Shown piece after piece: positions 30,298-40,775 of a stretch of DNA of 64,000 nucleotides (within the stretch, counting starts at the first letter, position 1; each line of letters starts with the position of its first letter). The stretch comes from Kalmanozyma brasiliensis GHG001 (taxonomy: Eukaryota > Basidiomycota > Ustilaginomycetes > Ustilaginales): NCBI RefSeq assembly GCF_000497045.1, contig NW_015961948.1, positions 620,001-684,000 on the forward strand, given 5' to 3'. The notes under the pieces were generated by a model. The model searched no databases and had not been told where the DNA came from. It saw only the letters and a program-made list of their open reading frames with translations. Position numbers and translations under genes: made by a program.

Positions 30298-31209
30298 CCT
30301 GCTCGTCGAAAAGAAAGACCAAAGGTGAAGCAGCGCAAAGGCCGGAGTCACTCGTGCAAGACCTGGCTGACTGCGTTGGTGGTTGCCAGACGGAACGACA
30401 GAAAGCAAGACAATGCGCGTGCCAAGGTGGTGCCAGTCTGGCCTGTGCCTCCCACCACGCGCGTCGTCACGCATACATCCACGCAGCAGCAAAAACGCGG
30501 CGACTTTTCCTTGTTCACAGACAGTCACGAGGACTTGAGCCAAGAACACCAGCGCAACTTCTGCTCGACTCGGCCTCTTTTGCGTGACTCAGCTTTCGTG
30601 TCCTTAGCCGTGCCTTCCAGCGTCCGGCGCCTTATTTTGAAGACGCCAGAAGCGCCGGGTCCACGGGCTGTCCCCTCTTTGATGAATCGCAGGCTGTCTG
30701 TCCCTGCAAAACGGCAGAAGAGAGCGAACAGCATCCAGAGCTCGTCAGAAGTTCGGATGAGACGACCAAGGCTGGCAAGTCTCTTGCGTCAACTGTGGCC
30801 GTACTGGCAAAGCCAGGGTGGAGTCCATCGCCTGGAAGTGCCGTACGTTGTCGTTCGTTCGAAGCCGAATTCCTCGAAGGAAGGCGAAGGGCAAAAATAT
30901 CCGGAAATGCAATTCGCCGAACAGCCACACCGCTTGGGCGAGGCCAACGCGTAAAGCGCATTTCACATTCCAATCCTTCCGACTTGGACCCTAGTCGCCT
31001 CCAAAGACATCGCTAACCACTGCTTCGATGCTCCGACTTCCATCTCATCGATCATCGCTTCTGTCGTAACAGAAAGGAACGCGACCAGACGGCGCGATTG
31101 CTTTTCAACATCTCGCCATGTCCACTGTCGCATGCCGATAGATACACCAAAGTTCAGCAAATGGGTTCTTCATCTCTGCACAGCTTGACGGTCTGGCTCG
31201 GGATGAAAC
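30298..31209. other. Divergent intergenic stretch between the RRM and GAS2-domain genes
   Basis: About 900 bases. Open frames cross it on both strands, including one of 306 codons on the plus strand that starts antisense to the RRM gene. None has motifs or a codon pattern like the neighbours. It may hold a 5' exon of the RRM gene that I cannot define. Confidence 0.4.
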
Positions 31210-33114
31210 ATGGAGGAGAACCAAGATAGTCGCACGCAAGCTGACCCAGAAGCAGCAAGAAGCGGAAGCAATGCTGCCGAAGTGGTCAATCCAGACACAA
31301 GCGACCGAAAGCGCGATCAAAGCTCAAACCACGACCAGCTTTCCTCAGAGGACTTTGTCGAGCTGACGCGGATCTCTCGCAAGAAGGACGATATCGAGCG
31401 CCACATCGCCAGTCTGCAAAGCTGGCCGTCATGGGATCCGTTCAAGGATGTGAACTCGTACTCAGCTGATCCTGCATCTCTGGCGAGCAGCAAGACGACA
31501 ATCGATGCCATCACGAGCCAACTTCGCGACCGCCAGACGGACTGCGACGGTCTGGAGCTCGATGTGCAGCAATTCAATCTCGAGGACATGAAGCGGCTGC
31601 GCTCGGTCGCAAAAGCCGTGTCAAAGCGCCACTTGTCCGGACCAGACACTGATCTGTTGGAGCTGGCACTCGGCACCGTATTTGCTTTGGACAAGCTTCT
31701 CCGTCTCTTGCGCGAGCGTCGTACGGAACACGACTTGACGGATCTACGGCTGCAGTGGGAGGGCCTGATCTGCTCAAGCTGGCACGAGGTTGTAGAATTG
31801 CGTCGCGCCATCGACGCCTTTGAACGCAGATGCGAAGCTGCGACGGCTGCGCAGCCGAGTATGAACGGTGCATCGGCCGCCAGTGCTGGTCCGGGAGAAC
31901 CCGAGATCGCACACACGCAAGGAACATCTGGCCTTCAACAGATACCGAGGTCGGCAAGCTCGTCTTCCAGGCTACTTTCCGAGTCTCTGAAGCTCGATTG
32001 CTCGCGTCTCGTGCTTCGCATTCGAAGCTTCGATGCCGAAAAAGTCCGACCCGCTGGAAGGCTGCTCGACCTCCTGATCGATCAAATCCAGGTTCCAGAA
32101 GGACTGATCGACGAACAAGAGAAGCTCGAAGATGCGCTGCCTGATCCTGCCAGTATCGAGGCCAAGTCGTCGCAAGCCTTGTCCAGCCTTAGCCACGCTA
32201 CCCACTCAGTACCACGAGCGCAGGACGCTATAAAGTCGTTCGCCGTAGGGCCTGAAAGCGAGGATCCCACCAGCGAAGAGGGCACCAGCGTCACCGATGC
32301 GGCCTCAACAACGAGCTCGTTGGCTGAGCCCAGGAAGATGCCGAACGACCGGGCGCGGATCTTGAAGAAGACCGCTATCCGCTCCCAGAAAAGCTCTCAC
32401 CTTAGCTTGCCGATGACACATGCACGGCATGCTTCGAACCACTATCGCTCGGATCCTCGAGATGTGCTGGACGTCGCGGTAGGCAATGTTGTCAATCGCA
32501 TGCCGATCTCGGTCTCGATCAAGAATGCAAAGCTGGTGGACTCGATTGCGCATCAACGTCCGGGCACCTTCAAAGACTTCAGCGGCCAGTACTGGATCGG
32601 AGAACCCGAGCCGCGCCTCTGCTTTTGTCGGATCCTTCCATCCAATTTGGTGATGGTCCGCATCGGAGGAGGATGGCAAGAGCTGTCCGAGTTTCTCACG
32701 CACAACTACGCGCACCTTAATCTGGAAGGCGTCCAAGATGATATTGCGCTGGCACGCGGAACAAATGGAAAGCAAGCAGCCAAGATGACATGGATGCGCT
32801 CCGCCTCTGGTCCAGCGAGCTCACCCCGCGCCAGGACGCAGTCGTCCATGGGACCGCTTCGACCATACGCAGGGCCGGACTTAGACAATGCGCGACACTC
32901 CTCGCGAATCGTAACGATGCCCACGGTGAGCACGAACGCCCAAGCGACACCTCAAAATATACCAAGCGGCCACCATATACCCAGTATCACGCGACGCCCA
33001 GACCCTGTCGAACAGAGGGATGGGAGCTTCTCGACTCCCTGCAAGATATCCGATCTTGCCTCGAGCACTTCCGACTCGTCGATCGTCATTCACTCTTCGT
33101 CACCATCGGCTTGA
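31210..33114 (+). CDS. GAS2/GAR-domain protein, probable microtubule-binding
   Basis: 634 residues in one exon, start MEENQDSRTQAD. The N-terminal 240 residues are helical and spectrin/Kar9-like in feel (FVELTRISRKKDDIERHIASL, LLELALGTVFALDKLLRLLRER, LRRAIDAFERRC). Near residues 455-510 the segment GQYWIGEPEPRLCFCRIL ... MVRIGGGWQELSEFLTHNYAHL matches the GAR (growth-arrest-specific 2) fold, with its Cys residues and the signature VRIGGGW. GAR domains bind microtubules. The C-terminal 130 residues are Ser/Pro/Arg-rich. There is no calponin-homology or spectrin-plakin domain in front, unlike animal GAS2 proteins. Role in spindle or microtubule positioning is inferred. Confidence 0.78.
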   Translation: MEENQDSRTQADPEAARSGSNAAEVVNPDTSDRKRDQSSNHDQLSSEDFVELTRISRKKDDIERHIASLQSWPSWDPFKDVNSYSADPASLASSKTTIDAITSQLRDRQTDCDGLELDVQQFNLEDMKRLRSVAKAVSKRHLSGPDTDLLELALGTVFALDKLLRLLRERRTEHDLTDLRLQWEGLICSSWHEVVELRRAIDAFERRCEAATAAQPSMNGASAASAGPGEPEIAHTQGTSGLQQIPRSASSSSRLLSESLKLDCSRLVLRIRSFDAEKVRPAGRLLDLLIDQIQVPEGLIDEQEKLEDALPDPASIEAKSSQALSSLSHATHSVPRAQDAIKSFAVGPESEDPTSEEGTSVTDAASTTSSLAEPRKMPNDRARILKKTAIRSQKSSHLSLPMTHARHASNHYRSDPRDVLDVAVGNVVNRMPISVSIKNAKLVDSIAHQRPGTFKDFSGQYWIGEPEPRLCFCRILPSNLVMVRIGGGWQELSEFLTHNYAHLNLEGVQDDIALARGTNGKQAAKMTWMRSASGPASSPRARTQSSMGPLRPYAGPDLDNARHSSRIVTMPTVSTNAQATPQNIPSGHHIPSITRRPDPVEQRDGSFSTPCKISDLASSTSDSSIVIHSSSPSA

Positions 33115-33744
33115 GTCAGCTGTATACCTATTCCAGACAAATCTTTTGTTCACTAGCGCAATGCATTCTGTGAGATGCCCATAGAATGAGACTGACCAGG
33201 CCTGTTCAAGCGCTCCGGCGGGTTGGTCGGCAAGAAGCAGCTTGAAGGTCGTTTGCTTGCCGGCAGCAACGAAGAGAATGCGAAGTGCCAATGTGAGGCC
33301 TCTGGAAGAAGACAAGCACGCTGTCATCGATCTGCATGCTCTAGAGGCCATCTGTTGTGTGCAGCGTTCGATATTCTCACGATGTTTCCAAAAGTCGGGA
33401 ACACTGACCGGAGCTGCCCGGTCCGGTCACAGGCAAGCTTCCTTGGTCGGCAAAATTACGAAAATAAACGCACAGCGCCCCGCCCCGCGGGGACTGCGTT
33501 CACAATCTGGTTTTTCATGCATGAGAAGCCGTGAGCTTCGCACCGACCATACATTCGGTGCTGGTGAGCGGAGTTCATGAGGTGGAGCCTGGTGGCTTCT
33601 GGGCCCTGATGAGGAGGGTTGCAGGCGGCCGTCGGACTGACAATCCATACTTAAGTCGATGTGACCGTCTCTCCAACGCAGGCGTCCGTCCTTTCCCACC
33701 TGCACACACCACTTCAGCCAACGACTATCAATTACGTCCACACC
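33115..33744. other. Intergenic stretch upstream of the six-exon SDR gene
   Basis: About 630 bases, no gene seen. A perfect GC palindrome CCCCGCGGGG lies at 33483-33492, about 250 bases before the SDR start, and a pyrimidine-rich leader follows (about 33680-33740). Confidence 0.45.
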
Positions 33745-35010
33745 ATGTCATCCTCTGCTGATCAGATCGAAAGCTACCCTCGCCCTGGCAAGACGGCCAT
33801 CGTGTAAGTGTTCGGCGTCGCGAATTAACCCTTGCCTTGCCTTGAGCTAACAAAACTGACTCCTGCTCCTGAATCTTTGGATGCCCCTCGCGCGAACAAT
33901 GCTTCCTCCGCAGTACCGGCGGTTCTTCTGGGGTGAGTACGGCTACTGGGCAAACGTTTTGACGAGCTCTTCGAAGTGGCGCGCTGACAATGTGATAATG
34001 ATGACCCTCTCAACATCGTATACAGCTTGGACGAACGAGTGCGGTAGCCCTTGCCCGTGCTGGCTGGAACGTCACGGTCACCGGCCGACGTGAGGCCGAG
34101 CTTAAAGAGACGGTTGATCTCCTCGACAAGGCGGCGGGTCGCGAGGGCGCTGGATTCTTCGTCGCCGGCGACATCACCAAGGAGGATGTTGTTCTTCGTA
34201 CCTTCAAGGAGACCGCCGAAAAGTTTGGTCGCGTCGATCTTGTCTTCTGCAATGCGGGCATCTCGCCTCCCAACGTCCCTCTGGCAGAGCAGAAGCTGTC
34301 CGACTGGCAGGCCACCGTCGACGTCAACTTGACCGCCGCCTGGCTCTGCGCCCGTGAGGCCTTCCGATACATGGAGAAGCAACAGCCCCAAGGTGGTCGC
34401 ATCATCATCAACGGCAGTATCAGCGCACACGCTCCCCGACCCTTCTCGGAGCCCTACACGGCGACAAAGACCGCCATGAACGGCCTCAGCAAGTCGCTCT
34501 CGCTCGACGGCAGGAAGTTCAACATTGCTGTCACACAGATCGACGTCGGCAATGCAGCATCCGAGATGACGGCCAAGATGAAGTCTGGCCCTGGTGTTCC
34601 TCAGGTGAGCGCAATCGCAGCGAAGCGGAGCAAATGTGGGATGGAATCTGACCCTTCTTTACCGCTGACCTTTGGATGTTGACAGGCCGACGGCTCTCTT
34701 CGTCACGAGCCCACCATGGACCGCGAATGGTACGCAGTTCATCTCGAAGTCTTCCTGCAACAGCAGCGAACTCAAGAACTGACCTCTCTCTGCCCCGCTC
34801 TAACTTCCTCGTCGCTTTTGCAGGGTCGGAAAGGAGATCGTTCATGTCGCGGAGATGCCTCTCGGTGTCAATGGTGAGTCCCCAGTCATCTTCTATCGCC
34901 CTCACACTCACCACATACTGACTCATTTGGCGGTCCAACCTGCACTTCGAACAGTTGCCAACGTCGTGATCCAGGCAACGAACATGCCAAGTCATGTTGG
35001 CCGTGGTTGA
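33745..35010 (+). CDS. Short-chain dehydrogenase/reductase (SDR), six exons
   Basis: Exons 33745-33803, 33914-33932 (19 nt), 34026-34604, 34686-34729, 34824-34873 and 34955-35010 give 268 residues; every junction has GT...AG and restores one frame. Splicing produces the NAD(P)-binding motif TGGSSGLGR across exons 1-3. Then VTVTGRREAEL, NAGISPP, the Ser in INGSIS and the catalytic YTATK follow. The C-terminus reads EWVGKEIVHVAEMPLGVNVANVVIQATNMP and ends HVGRG. This is a classical cytosolic SDR. Asn/Ser/Tyr/Lys are all present, so it should be active. The substrate is unknown. It is by far the most intron-rich gene in the window. Confidence 0.88.
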
Positions 35011-35127
35011 TCTCATCGGGGTCATCCCTCTGCACAGTTCCCTTTGCAATGCTAGAATTGAAGATCGAAATACAGGAATGGCGAAGATTCTCAAGAACTG
35101 ATGATGAGATGACAAGACGAAGAAGCT

Positions 35128-38100
35128 TCACTCCTCCTCGCCCTCAAGGGCTTCTGGAAGCTTGATACGGTTGCCGCCCCTCCAGAATCGCACGGCGTAG
35201 AAACCGCCAATGGCAAACAAAGCCGCGACCAACGCGCAAGTCAAGGTGATCCAGCCCCATCTGTAGAACCAATTAGGCTCGTAAGGAGCGAGGACCGTGT
35301 CGATCTGATACACGCCGCCTATTGGCGCTCGCTCCAGGTGCACGGCGCCCCTGACAGCGCGAGCTTCGCGGCCGAACGCCGTCACCTTGGCGGAGTGTCG
35401 AGTCGCCGTCGTGCCTCGCGTGTTCTTGATGCCAACGAGCCATCCGAGTCCTTCGTCATCCGGATCGTCCGAGCTCAAGCCATGGTACGGTCTGCGTCGA
35501 TAGCGTGCAGTACTGCCGGACGCAACTCTGCGGAAGCTGACTTGGCCGTACGCGCTCGGTCCACCCTGCGATCGATCAAGCAGAGTAGGGAAGGAGCCCT
35601 CGTCCTTCATGCCGATGTCGTCCCCTCGACCATCCGGAAGCAGGGCGTCTAGAGCCCTGTCGTCGGTGAGCGGGATGATGTGCTGCTGCACCAGCCTTTC
35701 GAGGAGGTCGCGGTCCTCGAGAACCGCGGAAAGATTGAGTTTAGTGAAAGCGCTGTCCGTCGGCACCAGCACCATGTAGCCCGTGCTGGACTCGACGGTC
35801 TCGTTCTGCGGAATTTTGCTGTCCAGGATGTATTCGTACCCTGCTTGAACCATGAGGTCTTCCATCGTATCGGCCTTGGCGCCTTTGAGGAGATCGCGGA
35901 TGGTGAGATCAAAGGGGATCTGAACACGATCCACCTCGTGAATCACGCCGGTGTTGGTGAGAATGTCGCCTTTGAGTACGAGCGAGACGGTGCCGTTCGA
36001 GAAGCCCGACTTGTGAACGACGACGGCTCCGTTCTTTTGCTTTCTGATGGCTAGCTTGGCGCCGAGTGTGGGGAGCAGCGTTGGGTACTCGCTTTCTTGC
36101 TCGGTGAAATCCGATTTGTAAGCGATCTTGTCGATGGCATGATACTCGACGAGTGCCTGCAAGAGGTGCTGCGAGTCGGGAAGAAGCATGTAGTTCATGG
36201 CAAGACCGAGGCCGGTGAAGGCATCGTTGGTGGGCACGAGGTAAGTGACGCCCGGAGCACGCTCGACAGCCTTCTTGAGGTCCGCGCTGAAGACGGTAGC
36301 CACAAAGGTCGAGAGGGAAAGGTAGGAGACCGCAGTCTGGACCGGGTCCGAGGGAGGCTGAAGAAGCTGGGAGACGACGTAGATGATAGCTGTGTCTTTG
36401 ATGTCGACAGGTTCCCTGAGCACGTTGGCGTCCCCAAAGGCAACGTCGCCGTTGCCCTTTCGATCGGCGGCGGTCGAGTCGCCGACTGTAACAGGCATCT
36501 TCTGCCGGCCTTCTCTCAGCTTCCAGTCAAAGAGCTCGGTATTGAGCAGCATGCCGCTCGTGAGATCGCCAGGTCGTACTTGACCAGGAAGGATGTGGTA
36601 GCGAACGATCTCCTCGAGAGCCGGTCCCTTGCGATACTCGCGGGACAGACGTACATTCGCATCGCTGCTGGGCTCCAGAGGAATATGACCAGGATACCAC
36701 GAGTCAATGACATCGTCACGAGGGGCGAGGAAAGTGAAGTGGTCCTGGTCACGCCTTTGCAGGTGTGCTGGCTTGTTGATGTATTGTTGCAAGCCTGCTT
36801 CATAGATGAGATCGACGAAACGCGAAGCGTTGAGTGCCAAGAGATTGGCCTCGATGGTCATGTCAAGGTCGCCGAAGGGCAGGATCAGGTCGTCGATGAG
36901 ATGAATGACGCCGTTCTCGGTCAAAATGTCCTCTTGCAAAACTCGAGCTTCCATGACTTTGATGTCGCCATCCTCCGTCCGTACCGTGATAGAACCACCC
37001 AGCGCGGTCGGAAGAGTGACATCTCCTGCGGCGCGAAGAGTTGCCGAATAGGCTGGAGAGCGGTCGCCCAATCCGCTCCCAGACATGTGCCAGCCAAGAA
37101 GCTTGAGTCGATGTAGAGCGGCTTGCTCGTAGGTGCCGAAGATGTAGGTGGACTCGAGCACACTGAGTTTGTCGAAGGCTTCGGAGGTGGGCAAGAAGAG
37201 GGTAAGGTGTGGAACCGTGGAAAGACTCTTGAGGGTCTCATTGCCGACAAGACGCCGCAAAGTTTCGAGACGGGGATGCGTCAAGATGACTTGGTCCAAG
37301 GAAGGCGGCAGGTCGACGACCGAGTCAATGTAGTGGATCACGCCGCTCCTGGATCGCCAGTCCTCGGCCAGTGATTTGGCACCTCCGCGACCCGTCTCAT
37401 CTGTGCCAAAGTAAAGGGCCCTGTGCTTTGGCTTTGAGCTGCGTAAGTAAGACATAATGCCCGCATCGTCTGCATTAGTGTCCCGTTCGAGGGCGACACG
37501 CATTCGTTGGCCATGGTGGCCGAGCAGACCTCCATGATCCTCCTCGTCAGGAACGGGTACACGGCCCGGGTGGGTGGGCTCCGTCAGCATACGACGAGAC
37601 GGAAAGTGTAGTGTCGTCTGCATCTGCGGCCTGCCTGGCTCGGGAGGAGGGCCAGATGGGGAATGAGCGCCGGTATCGTCGCTCAAACTAAAAGGAAGGG
37701 TGTAGTTGAACACGTGGTAGAGCAAGTGCTGGCGAGCCACGGCATTGACATTGCCGGCTGCCAGGCAGACGCCATTGTTCCAGACACACTGCGTTGAGAC
37801 GACCGAAGACTCGTCCCGTGCTTGCCACTCGTCATCGAGGAGATACTGCCAGAAGGTAGGCGAGTCGGAGGCTGCCCCCATCGTCGAGTCTCGACGCGCT
37901 GCTTGCTCCTCTTTCTTGCGGTAGAAAGCGTCATTGGTTGGCGCGAGGATAGTAAGACCAGTGCCATTGTCGAATTCCTGCAACCGGTTCAGTGTCGGAA
38001 CGAGTCGTGTCCTTTGCAGTAGGCGAACCAGGATGGTGTGTTCTGGCGACTGCGAAAGAAGGTCGATCAGGTTGAAGGAGATCGAATCATTCCCCTTGCG

Positions 38101-38247
38101 TGTTTCAGTGAGAGGCTGGGAAGGGATCTGTAGAGGCTGTTGGACGCTTCTGAAGCCAGCGTGCGATTGGAATGAGGCACATCGCGCAATCACGATGAAC
38201 AGAGAGACGAGGCCAATGAGGCTCGTCGTTAAGTGCGACTTGATCAT
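35128..38247 (-). CDS. Fasciclin (FAS1) repeat membrane glycoprotein, five repeats
   Basis: 1039 residues in one exon. An N-terminal signal peptide (TTSLIGLVSLFIVIARCAS) and a C-terminal transmembrane helix (WITLTCALVAALFAIGGFYAV, about residues 994-1019) with a short acidic cytosolic tail frame a large lumenal part. Five FAS1 units are visible by their paired motifs, such as LTILAPTNDAF, LTLFLPTSEAF, FTFLAPRDDV, TYLVPTNDAF and MVLVPTDSAF, with NGVIH/TGVIH H2-type boxes. Similar fungal proteins (yeast Ylr001c) are vacuolar or cell-surface. FAS1 domains mediate adhesion; ligand unknown. Convergent with the SDR gene (117 bases apart). Confidence 0.87.
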   Translation of the reverse strand: MIKSHLTTSLIGLVSLFIVIARCASFQSHAGFRSVQQPLQIPSQPLTETRKGNDSISFNLIDLLSQSPEHTILVRLLQRTRLVPTLNRLQEFDNGTGLTILAPTNDAFYRKKEEQAARRDSTMGAASDSPTFWQYLLDDEWQARDESSVVSTQCVWNNGVCLAAGNVNAVARQHLLYHVFNYTLPFSLSDDTGAHSPSGPPPEPGRPQMQTTLHFPSRRMLTEPTHPGRVPVPDEEDHGGLLGHHGQRMRVALERDTNADDAGIMSYLRSSKPKHRALYFGTDETGRGGAKSLAEDWRSRSGVIHYIDSVVDLPPSLDQVILTHPRLETLRRLVGNETLKSLSTVPHLTLFLPTSEAFDKLSVLESTYIFGTYEQAALHRLKLLGWHMSGSGLGDRSPAYSATLRAAGDVTLPTALGGSITVRTEDGDIKVMEARVLQEDILTENGVIHLIDDLILPFGDLDMTIEANLLALNASRFVDLIYEAGLQQYINKPAHLQRRDQDHFTFLAPRDDVIDSWYPGHIPLEPSSDANVRLSREYRKGPALEEIVRYHILPGQVRPGDLTSGMLLNTELFDWKLREGRQKMPVTVGDSTAADRKGNGDVAFGDANVLREPVDIKDTAIIYVVSQLLQPPSDPVQTAVSYLSLSTFVATVFSADLKKAVERAPGVTYLVPTNDAFTGLGLAMNYMLLPDSQHLLQALVEYHAIDKIAYKSDFTEQESEYPTLLPTLGAKLAIRKQKNGAVVVHKSGFSNGTVSLVLKGDILTNTGVIHEVDRVQIPFDLTIRDLLKGAKADTMEDLMVQAGYEYILDSKIPQNETVESSTGYMVLVPTDSAFTKLNLSAVLEDRDLLERLVQQHIIPLTDDRALDALLPDGRGDDIGMKDEGSFPTLLDRSQGGPSAYGQVSFRRVASGSTARYRRRPYHGLSSDDPDDEGLGWLVGIKNTRGTTATRHSAKVTAFGREARAVRGAVHLERAPIGGVYQIDTVLAPYEPNWFYRWGWITLTCALVAALFAIGGFYAVRFWRGGNRIKLPEALEGEEE

Positions 38248-38785
38248 GATTGCCGGTTGGAGAGGCCTTCGAAGGGGTGTTAGCAGATCAAAGGATTCTC
38301 CTCCGGGAAAAAGTGCCCGGCATTGCAGATGCGGGCAGTGAGACTTGCTGTGTCGCAGTAGTGGCCTGTCGAGTGGTGGGTAGAGTGCAAGATGTTGAGC
38401 GATGACTAGTGGTGGTTGAGCCGGGCTGAGCAGGCTTCTCGACCCTGCATAATCTCGATAAAGTGGAGTTCTCGACTCGATTTTCAGAGCAGATCATGCA
38501 GCTCAGCTTGACACGGCTCAACCGGCTCAACCGGCTGAGCCTGACTGAGCGTTTCGACTAGCGAAAGCGAAACGCCTGAGCGCGCCGGCTGTGGCTGTAG
38601 CTGGACCCTGCATCCACAACCTCAAAGAATCGCGGAGGAAAGCGCAGTCACATCGGCTCGATCCTCCTCCTCCCCACCCTCAAGACAGCCTGACCTTCGA
38701 CGACGTTCTCGAGAATCATCTCAGACCCGCTCTCGAGCAACTCTGTTTCGGAATGGTCACCTCTCCGATAAACTCATGAACCACC
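38248..38785. promoter_or_regulatory. Divergent promoter with repeated CGGCTCAAC motifs
   Basis: Upstream of both the FAS1 and RING-CH genes. The right side has head-to-tail CGGCTCAAC copies at 38514-38540, and an oppositely oriented GGTTGAGCCGGGCTGAGC lies at 38414-38431. No gene is seen. Confidence 0.45.
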
Positions 38786-40526
38786 ATGTCGCGAGCCTCG
38801 TGGAGCAGCACAGGCTCGGACGCCGAGGTACGACATCACTTCGACCAGCCGTTCGACCATGACCCGCATCAGTGCCTCGAACAGGAGAAGCGGCGAGCAG
38901 ATCATTACGAGAGCGAGCAGGAACATGACGATCGAACAGACGACGACTTGGATGTAGCGTCGCTCAACGAGTCCCTCGACAGCTTCGAGGATGCAGAACC
39001 ACCAGATGCACCGCCATCTCATCCCGAGCCGGACTTCCTCGACGAGCTGGAAGATCATACAAATCAAGCCATCTGTCGTATCTGTCTCGAGTCTGCATCA
39101 AGTGATGTGTCAGGTGGCGAGTCTTTGGGCCGCCTCCTTTCGCCCTGCAGATGCAAAGGCACCATGAAGTACGTTCATGCCACTTGCCTCGATCAATGGA
39201 GAGCTGCCTCTGCTCGATCCTCGTCCGCCGTCGCATGCGATCAGTGTGGGGCTCCCTACCGCTTTCGCAAGTCCAAGTTCGTCGGCCTGGCCACATCACC
39301 AACGCTTCTCTTCATCGTCAGCCTCTTCCTCTTCCTGATGTTGATCTGGACCGTCGGTGTCATCGCCACGTTCTTCATGGACGTCTACGATCGCCCTTCT
39401 GCAGCCAAATCTCCTTCTTCCGCACGCAGCTCCAAGACAAGAAGCTGGTGGCCTTGGCGAGGCTCTGCACTGGACCCAGATTTCGACGTTGCAGAGGCGA
39501 ACGCATGGTCTTACCTCGACGCGGACTACACCCCCGGCTTATGGAGCTACAGCAATCTGATGTACGAGCCCGCGGCGTACGTCAAGCTCGTCAAGGAGGC
39601 GGTGAGGTCCTTTGCCTCAGGCGAGGCCGCCGATGCCGTCAGGGAAGTCGTTGGCCTGCAAGACGCAATCGAAGAGCCGCAAGCTACCCAAGAAGATCCG
39701 CAGCAGCAGCGAGGTTTCTGGTCCGCACTGAAGTACGAATGGATGTACGGCGACGGCGGCTTGTGGGAGAAGAAAGCTTCTTCGACCTCGGTTTTGTCTG
39801 ATGCGCAATCAGCTCACTTCACGGCAGGATCCGGCGCTGGAGGCATCAATCCAGAAAGCTCGTCTCCCTCAAAGCCAAAACCTCGAGAGAAGTACGACGC
39901 AAGGGCCGCCTCCGACGCCGACGATATCTTAGCCAAGAAGCGTCGTCGGAAGAAGGCGAAGAAGGCGGCCCGTCGTTCGCAGCTAGACGGCACCGAGCCG
40001 CAAGGATGGCTCAACAGGCTCTTGATACAGTGTAAGTCTCACTCGTCCCTTGTGTATCTTGCAACATGATCCGTTAGCTCATTGTGTCCTTATCACGATA
40101 TCATTTCGCCCCGCAGTCTCCGTCGGTTTCTCACTGGTCGGCATTCTGTCGTTCGTCAACATCCTCGTCGGCGCATCCTTCATCGGACCCATCAACCTAC
40201 ACAACTTTGGACTCGGTCGATCCTTTGCCCGCATGACTTCGGGCGGTCGCGGCCGCAACGGCAACCAGGAAGGCGTCAACATCGCCTCGATCCTCATCGT
40301 GCTGCTCGTCATGATTGGCGTGGTGCGTGCGTTGCTCGTCGTATACAAGCTGGTTCGCAAGTCGGCCAGGAGAGGGCTGAGCAGGCTTGAGGCTGTCATT
40401 GTGGACTGGAACTACGAAGGCGACACAGACGTGGCCACTGGAGACATTGTCACAGCGACACGCGATACCCTAGACCAGAACGCCCCACGGCAGAGGCACG
40501 GCTTTGTGCAAGCAGACGACAATTGA
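38786..40526 (+). CDS. RING-CH (MARCH-type) membrane E3 ubiquitin ligase, two exons
   Basis: Exons 38786-40031 and 40117-40526 (85-nt intron, GTAAGT...GCAG) give 551 residues. An acidic N-terminus precedes the C4HC3 RING-CH domain at about 97-162: CRICLE, SPCRCKGTMKYVH, CLDQW, CDQCGAPYRF. Transmembrane helices follow directly (PTLLFIVSLFLFLMLIWTVGVI). After a Lys-rich segment (KKRRRKKAKKAAR) come two more in exon 2 (FSLVGILSFVNILVGASFIG; ILIVLLVMIGVVRALLVVY). MARCH ligases such as yeast Ssm4/Doa10 and animal MARCHs ubiquitinate membrane proteins. This one is much shorter than Doa10. Substrates unknown. Confidence 0.87.
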
Positions 40527-40775
40527 GAACGGAAGCCAGACGGCAGATAGTCAAACGAAAATGGTCTGAATTCGGGAGATGTGTCAAGCCTCGATGTGAT
40601 CCAGACATGGAACAAGTGGCAAGCGACGCAGAACATTTAGAATGCGAGATGCAATGCAGATGACGTTGAGTAAAAGTACAAGGTGAGAGTGAGAAAGATG
40701 CTGGTCGGCGGATGAGCCATGCGAGAACGATGCTGGACAAGAGATGCGAAGAGCTGTAGCGTTACGATCGAGCGA

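Noticed and set aside
30034..30954. 306-codon plus-strand frame across the RRM 5' end and the divergent intergenic region
   Set aside because: First third is antisense to the RRM exon; the rest has no motif or neighbour-like composition. It cannot be excluded without RNA data.
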